From: Climacteris rufus
Taxonomy: Eukaryota; Chordata; Aves; Passeriformes; Climacteridae
Assembly (NCBI GenBank): GCA_013398175.1
Contig: VZRZ01001922.1
Coordinates: 500,140-564,139, forward strand
Length of the DNA: 64,000 nucleotides
Direction: 5' to 3'
Shown here in pieces: positions 38,276-52,529 of the stretch (its first letter is position 1; each line of letters begins with the position of its first letter). Under the pieces are notes generated by a model, which saw nothing but the letters and a program-made list of their open reading frames with translations, searched no databases and was not told the DNA's origin. Both the position numbers and the translations under genes were made by a program.

Positions 38276-41089
38276 CTGAAACAAAGGAAAAACACAATCA
38301 TTACAAAAATGCCCCAAAAAACAACCCACACAAAAAGCAAGGTAATAGGAACATAAAATAGATTCAGAAACCTAAAAACAAAGCATCATTCTGTTTATGT
38401 AACTATATTCCCTACTGGAATATAATGAAGTTTAAAGCTACAAATAATGACCAGTAAGAGCTAAGTCAAAACTGCTGTGAGAAAAAGGTTTATGAAATAA
38501 ACTCGTTTCTGCCTTTTTTTAATTAAAAAAAAATGGAGTCAAGCTGACTATATTTTTCCACAGACTTTTCAGTTCACAGGCATCCACTGCATCTGTGCTA
38601 TATAACACTGGTTGCAAAAGCAAAGTTCACTTTGGACAATATTAATTTCTTTGCCAATCAGCAAGACAATACTGTATTCAATGAAAAATTAAAATTTTGA
38701 TGAATGGCAATCGGAAGGGCAATATTGGCCTAAACCATCTATTATGCAATGTTTTTGAGAACTACTTCAACATAGGGAACACTTCATAATCAATTCTTGC
38801 CTTTTGGAAGGAAGAACAGTTGTACTCGAGACATTATGAACGCATTCTGTGAAAAAGTGAAGTGTATTATTAAGTTAAGCTTCATTTCACTCATTTTTTT
38901 TTCTCCTCTTTTATAATATCCTTGGAAGCAATAAGCAAAATGATGTATTGTATTCCAGACAGGTAACCCCAGCATTCTTTGCAGCAAAACAGTCTCAGGA
39001 GGACTCCCCTCTTTCAGCCCCATTTAACACTCCAGCCAACGTGTCCTGGTGCTCTATGCATGCATGCAAAACATTCAAGTTACTGCTAACTCTACATCAA
39101 AACCTACATAGCACAACCTTTGTCAAAAGAAAAGAAAAAAATCAAAACTTTCAGTAATTTAACAGGAAAAGGAGTTCTTTACAAAATTCTTGTTTTAAAA
39201 GTATGTTTTGTATTTTACACACATGAAATTCTGTTACTAAAACAGAAACTTCAGTAAATAGAAGGTTGTATAATTAGGACTGGAATGGGTCTCATAAACA
39301 TGAAGTTCAATTTCTGGCTCAAAGACAGTCAATTTCAATGATCCCAAACAAGCAACTTAAGAAACTTCACCCAGTTTTACGTCTATGAAACAGGGATAGT
39401 ATTTTTGTAACACACAAGGCACTGACCATCACATTCTTGAATCACAAAAAACCCCAAAAAACACATTTTAAAGTTACTGTTTTACAAGACCCATAAAAAC
39501 CTTATTAGCTTATGCTTTCAGGGTACAGTGGCCCATCTATGTCCACTTCTGTCTCTACAGAGGCTGAAGGAATTAGTGCAGCTTGCAGCAAAAAGATTTA
39601 AGAGGCATCACATTGCAGAACAATTTGTTCAGAATAACATTTCTAAACAGAAATGGGGAACAGTTTTCAAAAGCCCCAAAAGCAAATGACCCTAATTAAC
39701 AACCAAGTTATATATACCTGGACACATGTAAGAAACCTGATTTAGGTTCTCCCAGAATTCACTATTTTCTCTTTCTAATGTTATTAAATAATCCTGCCAA
39801 AAACCCCAAACCCTGATACTCATACAGATAACCTATCATTCAGTTCAGAATTCTAATATGAACATGCAGCCCTTCAAGGCACTACAGCATCCTTGTTCAA
39901 AAGCCTACTGCCACCTATTCAGCAAAGCAATTCCATAAACTGAGTCAAGACACAAGCTACCTTTTCGTAGTTTTAATACCTAAAAATACCTAATACCTAA
40001 AAAATCCCAGAAAACTTTCTCATCCTAGTCCTTAAAGTCGCTTTGTAAAACACTTCTGAATAACAAAGCAAAAATGCAGGGACTTAGGTTTACAGCACAC
40101 CTCTACTAACATTAGTGGTACAGTGGATGACACCCTTTAAAAATCTCAGTGGTTCTAAAGTCTGAACTTGATCTATTTTTTCTAAAATTTCTCAGATGGT
40201 AGGAATCAATTGTCTACTAGGAATTACATCTGTTACAACTACAGGAACATCAGCTTATGATTAAAAACCCCAGAGTTTAGGTCCAAATGGTAAAGATGCA
40301 GACATGCAACACTGAGATTTTCACTTTAGGGATTTTTTTACTTTACATTTATAATAACTTTATTCAAAAGATTGAGTTATAAAATTAAAATGCAGGTTTA
40401 ATATTACATTTTAAATATTTCTAAAATGTAATTCATACAGAAGTCTATTACTGAATTACTTTCAATTTATCTTTTATGCCTTAAAAGAAAGGTCTTGCAA
40501 CAGAAAAAGTGATAAGAAAATGTACTGCCTTACTTGGACAACCTCAGCTGTACTATACTAAGTGATTGAATACAAATATTAATATTACTGACAAATACTA
40601 CTGAACAAATTAAAACAAGCCATTTGAGCCTTTTAACTTGAAAAACAGCTGATTGAAAACAAATACGTAGTTCTCAAGTTCAACATTTTTTGACCATTAT
40701 AGGCCTGGCTAGAGTACAAGGCAAAATTTCTTGCTAACAAGCAACAGCATAGCTGTTTAAACCACAAAGCTCTTCCTCACTTTATATTGCAAGGAAAGGC
40801 CTGTCATTCTTTAATTATTACATTCTGAAATCTTCCAGGGTTCCCATAGGGACACTGGAAAAATAAACATCACTATAACTACTTCAATAAAATAAAGATG
40901 ACAAAAATAAATTTGGAGTAGGTCAAATGATTTGTAGTATCAGCATTAGTGGAAAAGTTTGTAAAACCTCCTCTGTAATTTTTTTATCACCTCTAGCAGA
41001 GATGTCAATGTAGAGCCAAGCAGTTTTAGGAGAAAAGATACAGCCTTTGGAAAAAAAAAAAAAAAAGAAAGAAGAATTGCCCTAGGAAT

Positions 41090-41530
41090 GTGCTCCAAAT
41101 AGCTTGTTCCAAAAAAGGTCAATTTGCTTTATCATCAACGTTGTTTGTCTGCTGTGCAAACATCTGCTGCTCTTGTGGCAACAGCAATGTCAAGTACAGC
41201 AAACTTGGCCTGGCCGGGGTCTGGGAAGGCCGATCCTCAGACAGCATTTCCTCCCTGCAGCTCTCCAGACTAGGAGGAGAACAGGCAGACCTTTTGGAAC
41301 CAGTCTGGCAGTGCTGTACAAGCACTATAGAGAGAGCAAACTCTCAAGCCAGGGAATGCTTTTCAAAATACAGTGCTCCAAGGGGTCCCGAAGAGCAGCT
41401 CTGAACAGGTACACAGCCCTCATTTACACCCCCATCTCCCTTAACAGACTCAGCACAAAGTTAACACAAAATCACACCCCCCTTTTCAGCAGGAGCTGCA
41501 ATTTCCTTCACGGTTGACACCAGAGTGATG
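41090..41530. other. GC-richer intronic patch, unidentified
   Basis: This part of intron 1 is visibly richer in G and C than its surroundings and has open frames on both strands (for example about 137 codons at 41104-41517 plus). The frames show no recognisable domain, signal peptide or repeat family. It follows a 16-A run at about 41049-41064. It could be an old repeat, a regulatory element or chance composition. Confidence 0.25.
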
Positions 41531-41909
41531 CACATTTTTGAGAGCAAAAGGCAGTAGGGGCATTTCCTCTGGTGCCTTGCTCAGCCTACAGAAACACAGG
41601 GAGGCACAGCTGATTTTTTCCCCACACACACAGCCCTTTTCAAGGTTGCTAGCCACGTGTGATACAGATTAGGGAGCAGGGTTTGCTGTGCCAAAGAGAC
41701 CTCATCCTCCTCCAAACGAGGGGTTAAGTGTGGGCAGCCCGTCCACTGCCTCCTCCTGTTGGTTTTCAACTCAGCAAGAAGCAAAGTTCATCACATAAAA
41801 CTTTCAGATTTGCCAGGTTGTTCTCGATGGCCACACGTTGACAAGCCATATTCATGGAGGAGACTACTGTGAAAAATAATCTGTTTCAGTTTCCATGGAG
41901 ACTAGATAA

Positions 41910-41937
41910 GATAGATAGATAGATAGATAGATAGATA
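41910..41937. repeat. (GATA)7 microsatellite
   Basis: Seven uninterrupted GATA units, flanked on both sides by GATAAGA-like imperfect units. It lies in intron 1 and is likely length-polymorphic. Confidence 0.95.
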
Positions 41938-42689
41938 AGACTTGACCTATAAAAACTGCTCTATGAAAATGCTTGGCCACTCCACCTGGACAATACCTCC
42001 CATCTCCCCCTGCCTGGGAAAACGGCGGCACCACCCTCTTGGCAAGATTCCTTGCACTTATTCGACCAATTACACATGGCAAGAAAAAACAAATCTCCCA
42101 ATTCCCCCTCAGGGTAACCAGTGTACTGATGGAGTAAGCTAAGCTGCTTTTTCAAACAAGGTGAGCCTGTCATGTGTATTCCTTTAATTTACTTAAGTCA
42201 CTATGTGAGTCTTTCCCCACATTTTATGCTCTAGCCATTCATTCCATTTATGCTTATAATGCATTCAAACAATAAAATTCAGTAAAAGGAGAATACTACA
42301 AGTGTTAAAAATTTTGATTTTTTTCCAGTTGACATCTAACCAGAACTCCATCAGAAGTAACGTGTTCAACATATAGAAAAACAGCCAGGAGGATTCTAGC
42401 TGCCAAGCCAGGCATGCAAAAGAACATATGTTCTACCCCCTGGCCTGAAAAGGGAGGATTTTATTATAATTACAACAACCATCCAGCAGAAAAGAGGCAA
42501 AACAATGGGTTCTGTAGCAATGGCATTGAGCTTCAGCAGTCTGTCTATCACATATACAGTGGGGAAGCAGTTACTAGCATTTCTTACAGCACATTTAATA
42601 CTAAGGGACTTGTCTTTTAAGATCTCAGAGATGGAACTACACCTCCCAGGGCTGACATAGGAACAGCAGCAACGTGGTTGACAGCCCAA

Positions 42690-42727
42690 TGATATTATAT
42701 TTGGTATAATATCATGATTATACCAAA
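42690..42727. repeat. Two overlapping, mutually exclusive inverted repeats
   Basis: TGATATTATA (42690-42699) pairs with TATAATATCA (42705-42714). TTTGGTATAAT (42700-42710) pairs with ATTATACCAAA (42717-42727). The two stems share positions 42705-42710, so only one can form at a time in a single strand. Confidence 0.93.
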
Positions 42728-42839
42728 CAACATCAAAATAATAAACCAGCAGTAGTGGATGCTTTATTTGCAAAGTTAGTCTCATGCTCCTGCCTTGCTC
42801 ACTCTCCCTCCAGCTCCAAGTTTCTGTCTGCAGAACTTG

Positions 42840-43320
42840 GGCAGTGCTAGCCCTGGAATTTGGATTTTTCCAGGCTAATCTGCTGGCAGGGAAGAAGAGC
42901 TAGGGGTGAGCTCCTTCCTTCCGCCTCACCTGCTAGTGCCCCTCTCCCTCTCCAGCACAGCACTGCAGGGAACCAGGGGGGCTGCAGGCACGGGGTGAAA
43001 TTGAACCCAAGTGAGATGCCAAGTGAGATGAACATCATGTTGACTGTCAAATAAAGTACTGCAAACTTGAAGCAGCAATTGGGGATGTGTCCCCACAACT
43101 GATTTAAATAGAAAACAAAACATAACATGTTTAGGAATTCCTCTTGGTGTGTCACTGCTGCTATTGCTTCTGGATAAACAGGCTGGCTAGCTCTGCTCAG
43201 ATGGAAGACTGTATCCTTGACTGACAGTTCACAGTAAGATATCCAGATCTTACTTCCCACAGGAATTCCAAAACATGCTTCCTTAGTGATCCAGGTACCC
43301 CACAGCAAACCCAGCCTTCA
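42840..43320. other. GC-richer intronic patch, unidentified
   Basis: A second composition island in intron 1 with a 153-codon minus-strand frame (42847-43308) that has no recognisable motif. It contains a small direct duplication, AAGTGAGATG, at about 43009 and 43020. I cannot assign it to a repeat family or gene. Confidence 0.25.
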
Positions 43321-43623
43321 GCCCACTGCACTGTTCAATGTAAAATGCCATATCAAGCCAAAGGTATAGAAATTAAAAACTATACCCACCAGAATTGTAA
43401 ACAGCAATGGTGAAAGTTCATTCTGAATGAAATAGACTGGAAAACAACTAGCTGCTTGCCATTTCGAGACAAAGCCTCCTTTCCTTCACTAACCAAAAAT
43501 ATTTATTAAAATACATACAGAGCTTCTCCATGCAAATAAGGAAAAAAATACATAACCTAAGAGATTGTCACTTAACTGAATACCAGAAGGCCCTCTAATT
43601 CTTTCTAGTGCTGTCCTTGGCGG

Positions 43624-43678
43624 AAAAAAAAACCCCAACCACCCAGCCAAAAAACCCCCCACCACAACCCCAAAGCAC
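43624..43678. repeat. A/C-rich low-complexity tract
   Basis: About 55 bp almost entirely of A and C in short homopolymer runs (AAAAAAAAACCCC, AAAAAACCCCCCACC). It is simple-sequence DNA with no further structure. A similar shorter tract is at about 22215-22300. Confidence 0.8.
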
Positions 43679-46600
43679 AGTAATATATTAACAGTTCTGT
43701 TTTTTAAAAGCGTTCTGCAGTATTGAAATTTCTGCTAAATTCCTGAAAGGAACTTAACAAGTGTTGCTATTTTACAGGCTCAGTCCAAACCCAAAGTATT
43801 TATTTTCCACTGAGTTCTATCAGCTGTGATTATGAAACGTGTAAATAGCATTTTTGAGTTAAGACAGACCATAACTGAAGGTTTCAAAAAACTCCAGAAA
43901 GGAGGTGTGAGAGAAAACTACTCCCAAAATAAACAGTATTTCTCAAAACAAAGGGGAAGTAACTGACAATCAGCAAGGCAGAGCTGTTTAAAGCATAATT
44001 TAAGGAGCTGCAAAAGAAATCTCTCCTCTCCACCCACCTAAGGTTGGCAGAACAGTCAGGAAAGCTTTGTTGCAGTTTCTGCCAACTCTCTGGAGGAAAT
44101 GGGGGTGAAACGCTGTAGTCAACAGCGATAGCAGCTGAACCACAGAACATTAGTTAAGGCAATGTAAAAAATAAAAGCCACAAATGCCCTTTTCAGTTTT
44201 AACAGTTGAGATTCAGTTTTCACTCCCTCAGAACATTTTTAACATGATTTCCCTGATGAACAGTTAAGCGCCAACATCTCTAAGTGCGAGTTAAGAATCT
44301 GGCATTTTCCAAGAATGAGAAGCATGCCCACAAATTCCTGTACTATGGTATAGACAGACATAATATTCTGGATCCTACTGTGTTCACATCAAGGTCAAGT
44401 AGAGACCATCCAGGCATCTTTGGCTACAGCTACCACAAAATATTCTTCAACAGGAACTTTAAAATCAGAGAGAAAAATAAAATATCTTTCCCAAACGTAT
44501 GAGACTGTAGTTCTGTTTTTTCCTTCCCCAGACTCAGATGAAAAATAATCTCTGCTTTCACAAAACACCCACTGCAGATCTGGACAACACTTCCATACCA
44601 CATCAAGATATGGCCATTATTTTTTTATATTACCATTCTTTCCCGTCCCAAGAATTTCAGTAAACCACCCTATGTTTAAATATTATTATATCAGCTGCAA
44701 AGTGAAATAGTGAACTTTAATTCATCCTGCTGTGGACTGGAATTCTGAAGTAAGATTTCACCGACTGTGCTACAAGTCTCCTTTCCACCTATTAAAGAGG
44801 GTGGAAATGCTCTGGGAGCAAATCAAGAGCAGACAGGAAGAAGGTTTTGTGATATTTAAAAACCCTGAAAGGCTAACAAAGGAGAAGGAAGAAGGTGGTC
44901 TTGTGCTTATAAAGGAGAATGGTGCTTGGTCTCCATCCCTCATGCTGTCACAGGGCTGGAAACAAGTCAATTAAAATCACACTTCCAACAGTCAAGCTTT
45001 AACTTTGCATTCCTCAATATCTGACATGTAACTCAATGTGCTGGTACCTGACTGCCAAAAAAATGCTGGATGTTTAAGCTGTAAACAAAAGCAGCTAGAC
45101 CTGTGTTTAGAATTACCAAATGATCTGAAAAACCCAAATAAACCAGGCATCAAAAATTAATACTTGAAGTAAAATTCTTAGTTCTTCAAAGCATTACTTT
45201 TTATTATTTAAAGCAGATCTAATACCTTCTAATCTGAGTAGACTCTTGAAAAAGAGCTGTTTGTAGAACATTGTGTTGATGAATATCAGAGAAAAAATCA
45301 AATATTGTGCAATACAAAGCATGCAACCACACTTCAATTAGAAAGGAGGAAAAAAGAAAAAAAAGGGGAAAAGAATGTGTAAAGAAACAGCACTTCACTC
45401 TAAAGACCGGCTATTGTTATGACCACCACGGAGGTCTGAAATATGCACTCTCTCAAAGTAGTTGTGGAGGCATCATTAATTTAATTGTTTCCTTTGCTCT
45501 TAATTCATGTTTTTGCACCCCAAATAAAGAATTGCTCAATATATATTTCATTTTTAAATCAAATAACCCTCTCAATTAAAAAACAGAAATCAATCCTCTC
45601 TTGAAATCTTGCTGCATGCATGGACAGCAGTGTTTTCCAAGAGGACAGCTACCAACTTTGGTCCACAGAACACAGCATCCAGTGCATGATCCTCACTCAC
45701 TGAAGGACCAGTGCTGTGGGTTCTCACTCCCTACATGCACAAGCACTTGAGCTACACAACATCAGCCTGTCTTCCTTTGACTTCAGAATTTGAATTCAAA
45801 GGAAATATCTATAAAGCAAATATACTGAGGTCAGACATTTGATTTTTTTTGCTGGTACTGAGAGTTTCATTATATCTTACACGAACAACTAACATTACTA
45901 ACTTTTGGTTTTGAGGAGGAAAAAAGGCTTGAAAATCTCTGTAAAACTGAAAATTAGCTAAAGGATATGCTCTAATCCTTGTGAGAAGGGGAGTGTGCAG
46001 ACTCTCCACAAACTTTCCTCCTCCGAAACGACTCATTTATGCAGCCATATATTCTCAGCATTCACTTACACTGAGAACTTGTCAAAATGTACACCTGTCA
46101 AGTCTCACACAGCACACAAATCATTGGAGTCCTGTCTCTCACTCCTCCACTATGGTGCTTTTGCCCACAAATTCTCTGCACATCCTCACAGACACTTCCC
46201 ACCAAGCTGCAAGAGCCTCAGAAGGCGGCCACTGATGCAGCCGAGCTCAAACAGCAAATTCCTCTTCAGGATAACACTGGCAGGTGCCCTCGGTATGAAC
46301 AAGAAACAATATACTTTGTTTCCTCTTTAAATGCATGGCAGAAACCTGTTCATAAGCACTGCACATACCACTGGTTTCACTGACACTTGTTTATATTTGC
46401 ATTGCAACACAGCTCAGAAGTCCCAAGCAGAGCTGGAGAAGTTCTACAAATGCACATAATTACATACATAATTAATTCTAATTCTGCCCTTATGGACAAC
46501 ATTTGAAATGAAAAATTCCCACAAAAATGTTATATGAAATCCTGCATTCATGACATTAAACTGAATTTCAAATATTGAAATGAAGTTGAAATTCAGAAAA

Positions 46601-48848
46601 GCAAAACCAGCTTCAACATCATGTAAGTCAAATGGAAATATTAAAAACTATAGTGAGTAGGAACTTAGTGTTGCAAGAAGAAATTCTGCCTAGGTTAAAA
46701 GAAGACTCATCTCCATGACTGCTTTTTATTGAAATTTCAAGTTCCCAGACACAAAAGAAGAAACACCTTTCCTACATTGACAGAACTTGTTCCACCCTGA
46801 CAGCTTAAGCTCCCACTTCACACATACCTCACACCATTTTAATGCCATCACCCCATATTATCTGTACTGTAAGAACTGCAAACTACTCATTTGCTTGCTC
46901 CTTGCATTCAAGCTGGGTAATGCAATCAAACTTGAACATTATTGTCTTTTGCACTGACACAATGATGAAAAGACTAATTCTAAGAAACGTGACTTCAAGT
47001 CATGCTTCAAAAACTCTTCTTAGTTTTGGAACATTTCAGGGAATTATGTCGTCAACAGCAGCCCTTTATTAAACTAAGCACAATCCTTTTTAAAGGTCTC
47101 CAGAGATCCTAGAACTTCAGCCCTCTTTCAGAGTTACCTTAAAACGAATGCAATTAAAATAAAAAAATAATTAATCATTTGAAAGTTCAGTACCATTAGG
47201 ATGTAAATTGCCTATAATAAACTTGATTTGGGCCACTTGAGAATAAAGACCAGATCATAAAGCTGAAGTACCTAACTGTGCACCAGATCCGGCACTCTAT
47301 TTCTCAACCACAATCATCTTCACTGATTAAGTGATCACTGCAAAATAATGCTGATTAAGATATTTTTATTTTGACCGCACTTCACCTCACAGCAATTTTC
47401 ATCATTTTATCTTCAATGCAGCTGAATCACTAAAACCTATTGCTACTGCAAAAAAAAAGATCAACCACCCCCATTAATACAAATCAAACTTTCAACAGAA
47501 TCTTCATTTTGAAGAAGATAAATACATTTCCCAACACCTGCAGCCACCCTACAATAAACACTTTCTGTAAACAGTAAGTTCCTACACAAACCACGTTTGT
47601 CTGTGACCACACATGCACATGTGTCAGAGATTCTGTTTTGCTTTGTATCACCAAGAACAATTCTGGAACCCAGAGCACTGATGGATCTAATGATTTATGA
47701 AACCAAAGAGAAATTTGCACTTACTTTTTACTCAGTATCTTGCTTTTGGTTCTAGGCACCCTTATGCTATTACCTAAACATAAAATGTTTTCAAACCACC
47801 CTTTCAGGACATATTGTTTCCAACTGACCCTTCAGAGTTCCTAAAGAATCTAGTGAAGGGGTTCACTGATGGTACACCTGAACTGACTTTTGTGCTACAG
47901 AGCACATCACCACTTCTTCTAGTATCCCTATCAATGACAAGTCAGAAATAAGAGAGACCTCAAAACCATGCACTCTTACATGCAAATTATTTGCAAAGAT
48001 GAGCCTAAATTAAGCGTGATCTTTGAATCTTACTCCCTACAGTAATACAAAGTTGTACTGCTGTATGCCTATTACGATATACTACATAGATGAAAGATTT
48101 GCTTATTGCTACATTAATAAAAGGCAATTTCTCTATGACCATAAATGAATTTATAAGAAGACACAATTATTTAGTTTTATTTATCAATTTAAGATCAAAA
48201 GAGAAGGCAGCAAGTGAACTTAACAATCTTTCTGTAAAAGATTGATTGTTTCCGTTTCAAACTATAAACTAAACAGAGGACAATCAGGATCAATATAAAC
48301 TTTCTTCACCTTCAAATTCTAGACATATTTTCAAAAGTTTTGTAAGCTCTTTTCTCCAAATGCAGACAGGAGAGATGGTCTTATTTGCAGCTGATACACT
48401 GGAAAAGAAATGTTTTGCAAGTTGTGATCCTAAATACATAATATATTCACTGAGTTCTGAAATTTCTTTGAATGCTTTTACCCAAGTTTTATCTCAAAAG
48501 TCTTGTTTACTAGGAACTTGAAAGGAAAAGCCATGGCAAGACATAGCACACACAAACAAGTTTGAGATAAGTAATGGGATAATAAGGAAGTTGGATACAT
48601 TTTCAGAAGAGCACAGAACACAAATTATTAATTTCTTTTAAAAAAGCAGCAGTTTTCAAGAGTCACTTAGTTACCCCAATAAAGCAACCACACTTCAGAA
48701 GAAGGTAATGTACACAAATTTTAAGTTGGTGCTTATAATTTTTAAATACTATCAATCTGGATACTTCCACTAAAACTGAAGTTTAATCATAATGAAGCAT
48801 CAAAAAGTACGTGAAATTAATTATACTTGAAGGTATGGCTAATGAGTG

Positions 48849-48866
48849 CATCCATCCATCCATCCA
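48849..48866. repeat. (CATC)n tetranucleotide repeat
   Basis: Four and a half uninterrupted CATC units in intron 1. Confidence 0.9.
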
Positions 48867-51800
48867 GGTAACAAACTGAGCTTGTTACTTTTAAACCCTT
48901 TGTAGCAAAGGGGTCAAGTCCCAGGTCAAAGCTAGATCACTTCCATGATAACACAGTGCACTCCCTACCTACTACAAAAACCATGAGAACTGTAACATTT
49001 CCCTTCCCACAGTCTGAACATTGTTGTTCGCTTTTTTTAATCTCGAATCCTTAGTGAAGTGCGGCAACTCCTGCCCTCATTAACACCTATTGTTAGATTG
49101 CTACTATTTACTCAGAACTCACCACAAAACACTGCCATTAGATTTAGCTTGGCTTCACAACATTGCTCATCAAAAACCCCAAAAAGTTAAGCTGGTCTTT
49201 TTTAAATTCTCTAGTTATATTTTAGTAAATAAAACTGATTCATGAAACTAATGTCAAACATAAGGGGAAATTTAGCATTCAAATGCAGTATGTGCAAGAA
49301 TCTCAAATGCATAACCCTCAACAACTAACAACTGACTGAACCCATCTACAACTGATGCCTTTTCACACCTATCTATACATTGCCAGCTTTCTACTCTATA
49401 TTCCTTTCCACCCAAATCTTTCTCTGTTTATCATGAAAATGTATTATGCAACTGATTGTTTGAATATTCTCAGTTTATCTCAAAGTGCATTCAGAAACCA
49501 TCTGTACAGTAAAAAACACACACCTGGAAAGCCTGCATTCAGTCCAGATATAGTAACTACTGTAAGCTACTTTAGCAATATTCATCCAGAGGAAATGGGC
49601 TGCTTATCAAGCTGCTGAAATGAAAAGAACGCTTTCACACAATAAGGTACTTTGGGATTTTTTTCTTGTTATTTTTCAAATAATGATGGCATAGAAATTA
49701 AAAATTTTACATCCAGCAGCAAACGGAAGGCTGGTGTTTACAATAGCCATTGTGTACACAGTCCATAGAAAGCAAACAAACCAGAAGGGCAGAATACAGT
49801 TCTTACAAAGACCTGTAACAGGGGCAGTGTTCACAAACATTTGGCTTTCATCCTCTAGATTTCCAACTGCTCTCAGACAGATGTGGGTTTAGAATTAAAT
49901 TAGTAATTTTTACTAAGCGTCGTCACCACCACCAAAACCCTTTACACATAAATATCCCTGAACTGCTGTCAGGAAGGGGACACAGATTGGAAAGAAGCAA
50001 CACTCCTGGAGTCACAGCACGTGTGTCTGCATCCAGGTGTCCTCATGCCTTCTACCAGCACCTGACTTCAATCAGGTACAACTAAGGGGCAGATCTTTCA
50101 AAGCCAAGTCACTTTGTGCACGCTGTGCAGAGGTGGGGGGTGGCAGGAGAGACTCCTGAACTCCCACAGCCTCCAACAGCACCCCCTGATTTCCTTCATC
50201 CCAAGGCAACACCCTGGGAAGCAGCCACAGGGGTGGGAGCAGACACCTGCCCTCACAGGGGCTGAAACTGTGACAAAACCTTGAACTCAGGGACTCCAGT
50301 CAACCACAAGGCACCATTAACAAAAATACAAGTTTTATTACTCACTTTGGCTCACAGAATTACTTCTGAGGATTTGTTCTTTTCCTGTTTTCTGAGTTTT
50401 TTTTTTAACCAAGAGTCTGTGCCCAGTGTAACCATCAGCTACAACTGCATGAGAACTGAGTATTCCCTCCACGTTTTTTAGCAAACAAATAAATACACAA
50501 ATATTTTGCATAAAGTTTGGGCAACTCCAAGGGTAACAACTTCTCTGATTTACTATTTCTTCTGACATACAAATACGGAAAAGATCATTCACAGGAAAAT
50601 GAGATCTCACTTTATAATGCTGAGAAATCTTTCTCTAGAAACCTGACATCCACAGAGTATTTCCCCTAGAAAAATAATTTAATACACATGAATTTCAGAA
50701 ATGATTGCAATGGGCTTTCAACATGTCTTGGACCCAAAGCCTCAGAAGAACACAAACATTTAACTTCTATGGAGATCAACAGGACACTTGTGACTGCCTA
50801 ACTGTGAACCCTGATGGAAACTGCCAACTTCAGACAAGACAGAATTACGGAGTTGTGAAATTCATTTGTGTGCACAAGGGCACATTATAAAAGAAAGGAA
50901 AAGAAAGGACACTTCAGAGAATGAGAATCAAGCACTCCCTCGTATGCTAGAAAGATGTCCAAGTCCATAAAATGGGAGTAATGAATATAAACAACACCCT
51001 GAACCTCCTCAGTCCTCATTTTGTTTGTACTTCAATTTTTACTTAATTTATACAGAGAGATAGACAAAACAATGATAGAGAGCATCTTAATATGACATAT
51101 CAGAAATGTTCAATAAATTCATTTTCTTGCTTTTAATTGTGATTGTTTCCTGATTTAATAAAACAGGTAGTTACATACATTTAACTACAAAGGTCTTGCC
51201 TTCCTATGGTAACATAATTTGAACTTTATATACAAGGTCATCACAGATTAGAGTGAATGAGCTTAGTTGTGTATGTTAACAATTACTACTTTTTCATGTC
51301 TTGTTTCTATAAAGTTACGTGGTGATAAGTTTAAAATTAAATTACTTTCCTATAGTTTCTTCTGAGTATTTCTATGTATATCTCATATGTTTTCATCAAA
51401 TATCAAATTACTCTCCTAATTTACAGTGAAGTTGTTGGGATTCTCAATATCAAGACTCATCCAAAATCAAGCTTTCTCAGAGAACTTCTACAACCCTTGC
51501 AAAAGGTTCTTTCTACTGGAGTCAGATACTGCATGTTACAGTCATTATGAGTTTTCCCTAGCTGGGATTTTTTCGTCCCCTCCCTGTGTCTTCTGCATAA
51601 ACCATGGTACAATGCCTCCCCTCTACGTATCAGTCCACAAAGGACCAATATTCTCTGCAGAGATAAATAAATCTTACTTCTTGCTCCTTTATAAATTTCA
51701 AATAATGAACTGCTCAGTACTATTTCAAGTGTCAACAGAAACTCTAGCTCAACACAACAGTTAACCTAAATCAACCACTTCTGTGTGTGAGCAAGAATGG

Positions 51801-52424
51801 AAAGTGCATTTGTTTTAACCAAATACTAGCAACTGATTGAACTTAATTCATGCTTGAAGATGGTAGCACCAATATAATCACAGTAAAGTATAAAGCTCTC
51901 TGCAGAGACAAACTTTCCATCTACGCTGTGTAAAAGCAGTTCCTTACAAACCACAGGATAAATGGATGCCTTTATTTCAAAATTCTTCTGAATCTCCAGA
52001 AGAATTCAACTTGAACTGAAGAAACTGTGACTGTCAGTAACTTGGGCTGCCAGTGATTAAAACAGACACCACTTGCTTTAGCTTCTCCTCACTCGTAGCA
52101 GTTGGCAGCAGAGCTTGCCCAGGCTCCATCTGTTAAGCTAAGAGCTACTCATGCTGGAGTGCTTTCCCCATTTACAATTATTTTAGTACATTTCAGAACA
52201 AATGTGAATTCAATATTTGTAAAAACTACTGGGCTGACAAGTACTTGCTGTCTGAAGTAAGGGCAGGGCAGGTTTTCCACAATGCACTGACCAATGTGCC
52301 TGATCTGAGTGACATTCCTACAGCTAAAGGCATTTCAGCTTTTTGGGGCTCAACCAAAGCACAAATATCTCTGCTGAAACTAATAAAAAAATTAAATAAA
52401 CAAGAAAATGCATTAGATACACTT

Positions 52425-52500
52425 CAGTCAGCAAGGCCTAATGAAATTTACTCCCAAGGGCTTGAGGAAGTAGGGAAAGTAATTTCTGACTCATTAGATG
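52425..52500 (+). mobile_element. Possible CR1 ORF2 remnant (region just before reverse transcriptase)
   Basis: The plus-strand frame here reads RPNEIYSQGLEEVGKVISD. Its spacing of P, I, L, E, V and L resembles the CR1 segment of the type GPDGIHPRVLRELAEV that precedes the reverse transcriptase core. Only about 20 residues can be compared, so this is tentative. The surrounding frame (52245-52538) has no other clear similarity. Confidence 0.35.
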
Positions 52501-52505
52501 TTAGA

Positions 52506-52529
52506 ATATATAGAATAAATTCTATATAT
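52506..52529. repeat. Perfect inverted repeat, 10-bp arms, 4-nt loop
   Basis: ATATATAGAA, loop TAAA, then TTCTATATAT. It lies just after the tentative CR1 ORF2 remnant at 52425-52500. Confidence 0.88.

Noticed and set aside
39270..39320. AGGACTGGAATGGGTCTCAT considered as an antisense CR1 end
   Set aside because: Similarity is confined to about 25 bases with no terminal octamers, so it is not distinguishable from chance.
42847..43308. 153-codon minus-strand frame considered as a gene or retroviral remnant
   Set aside because: No protease, polymerase or envelope motif and no long terminal repeats nearby; kept only as an unexplained composition island.
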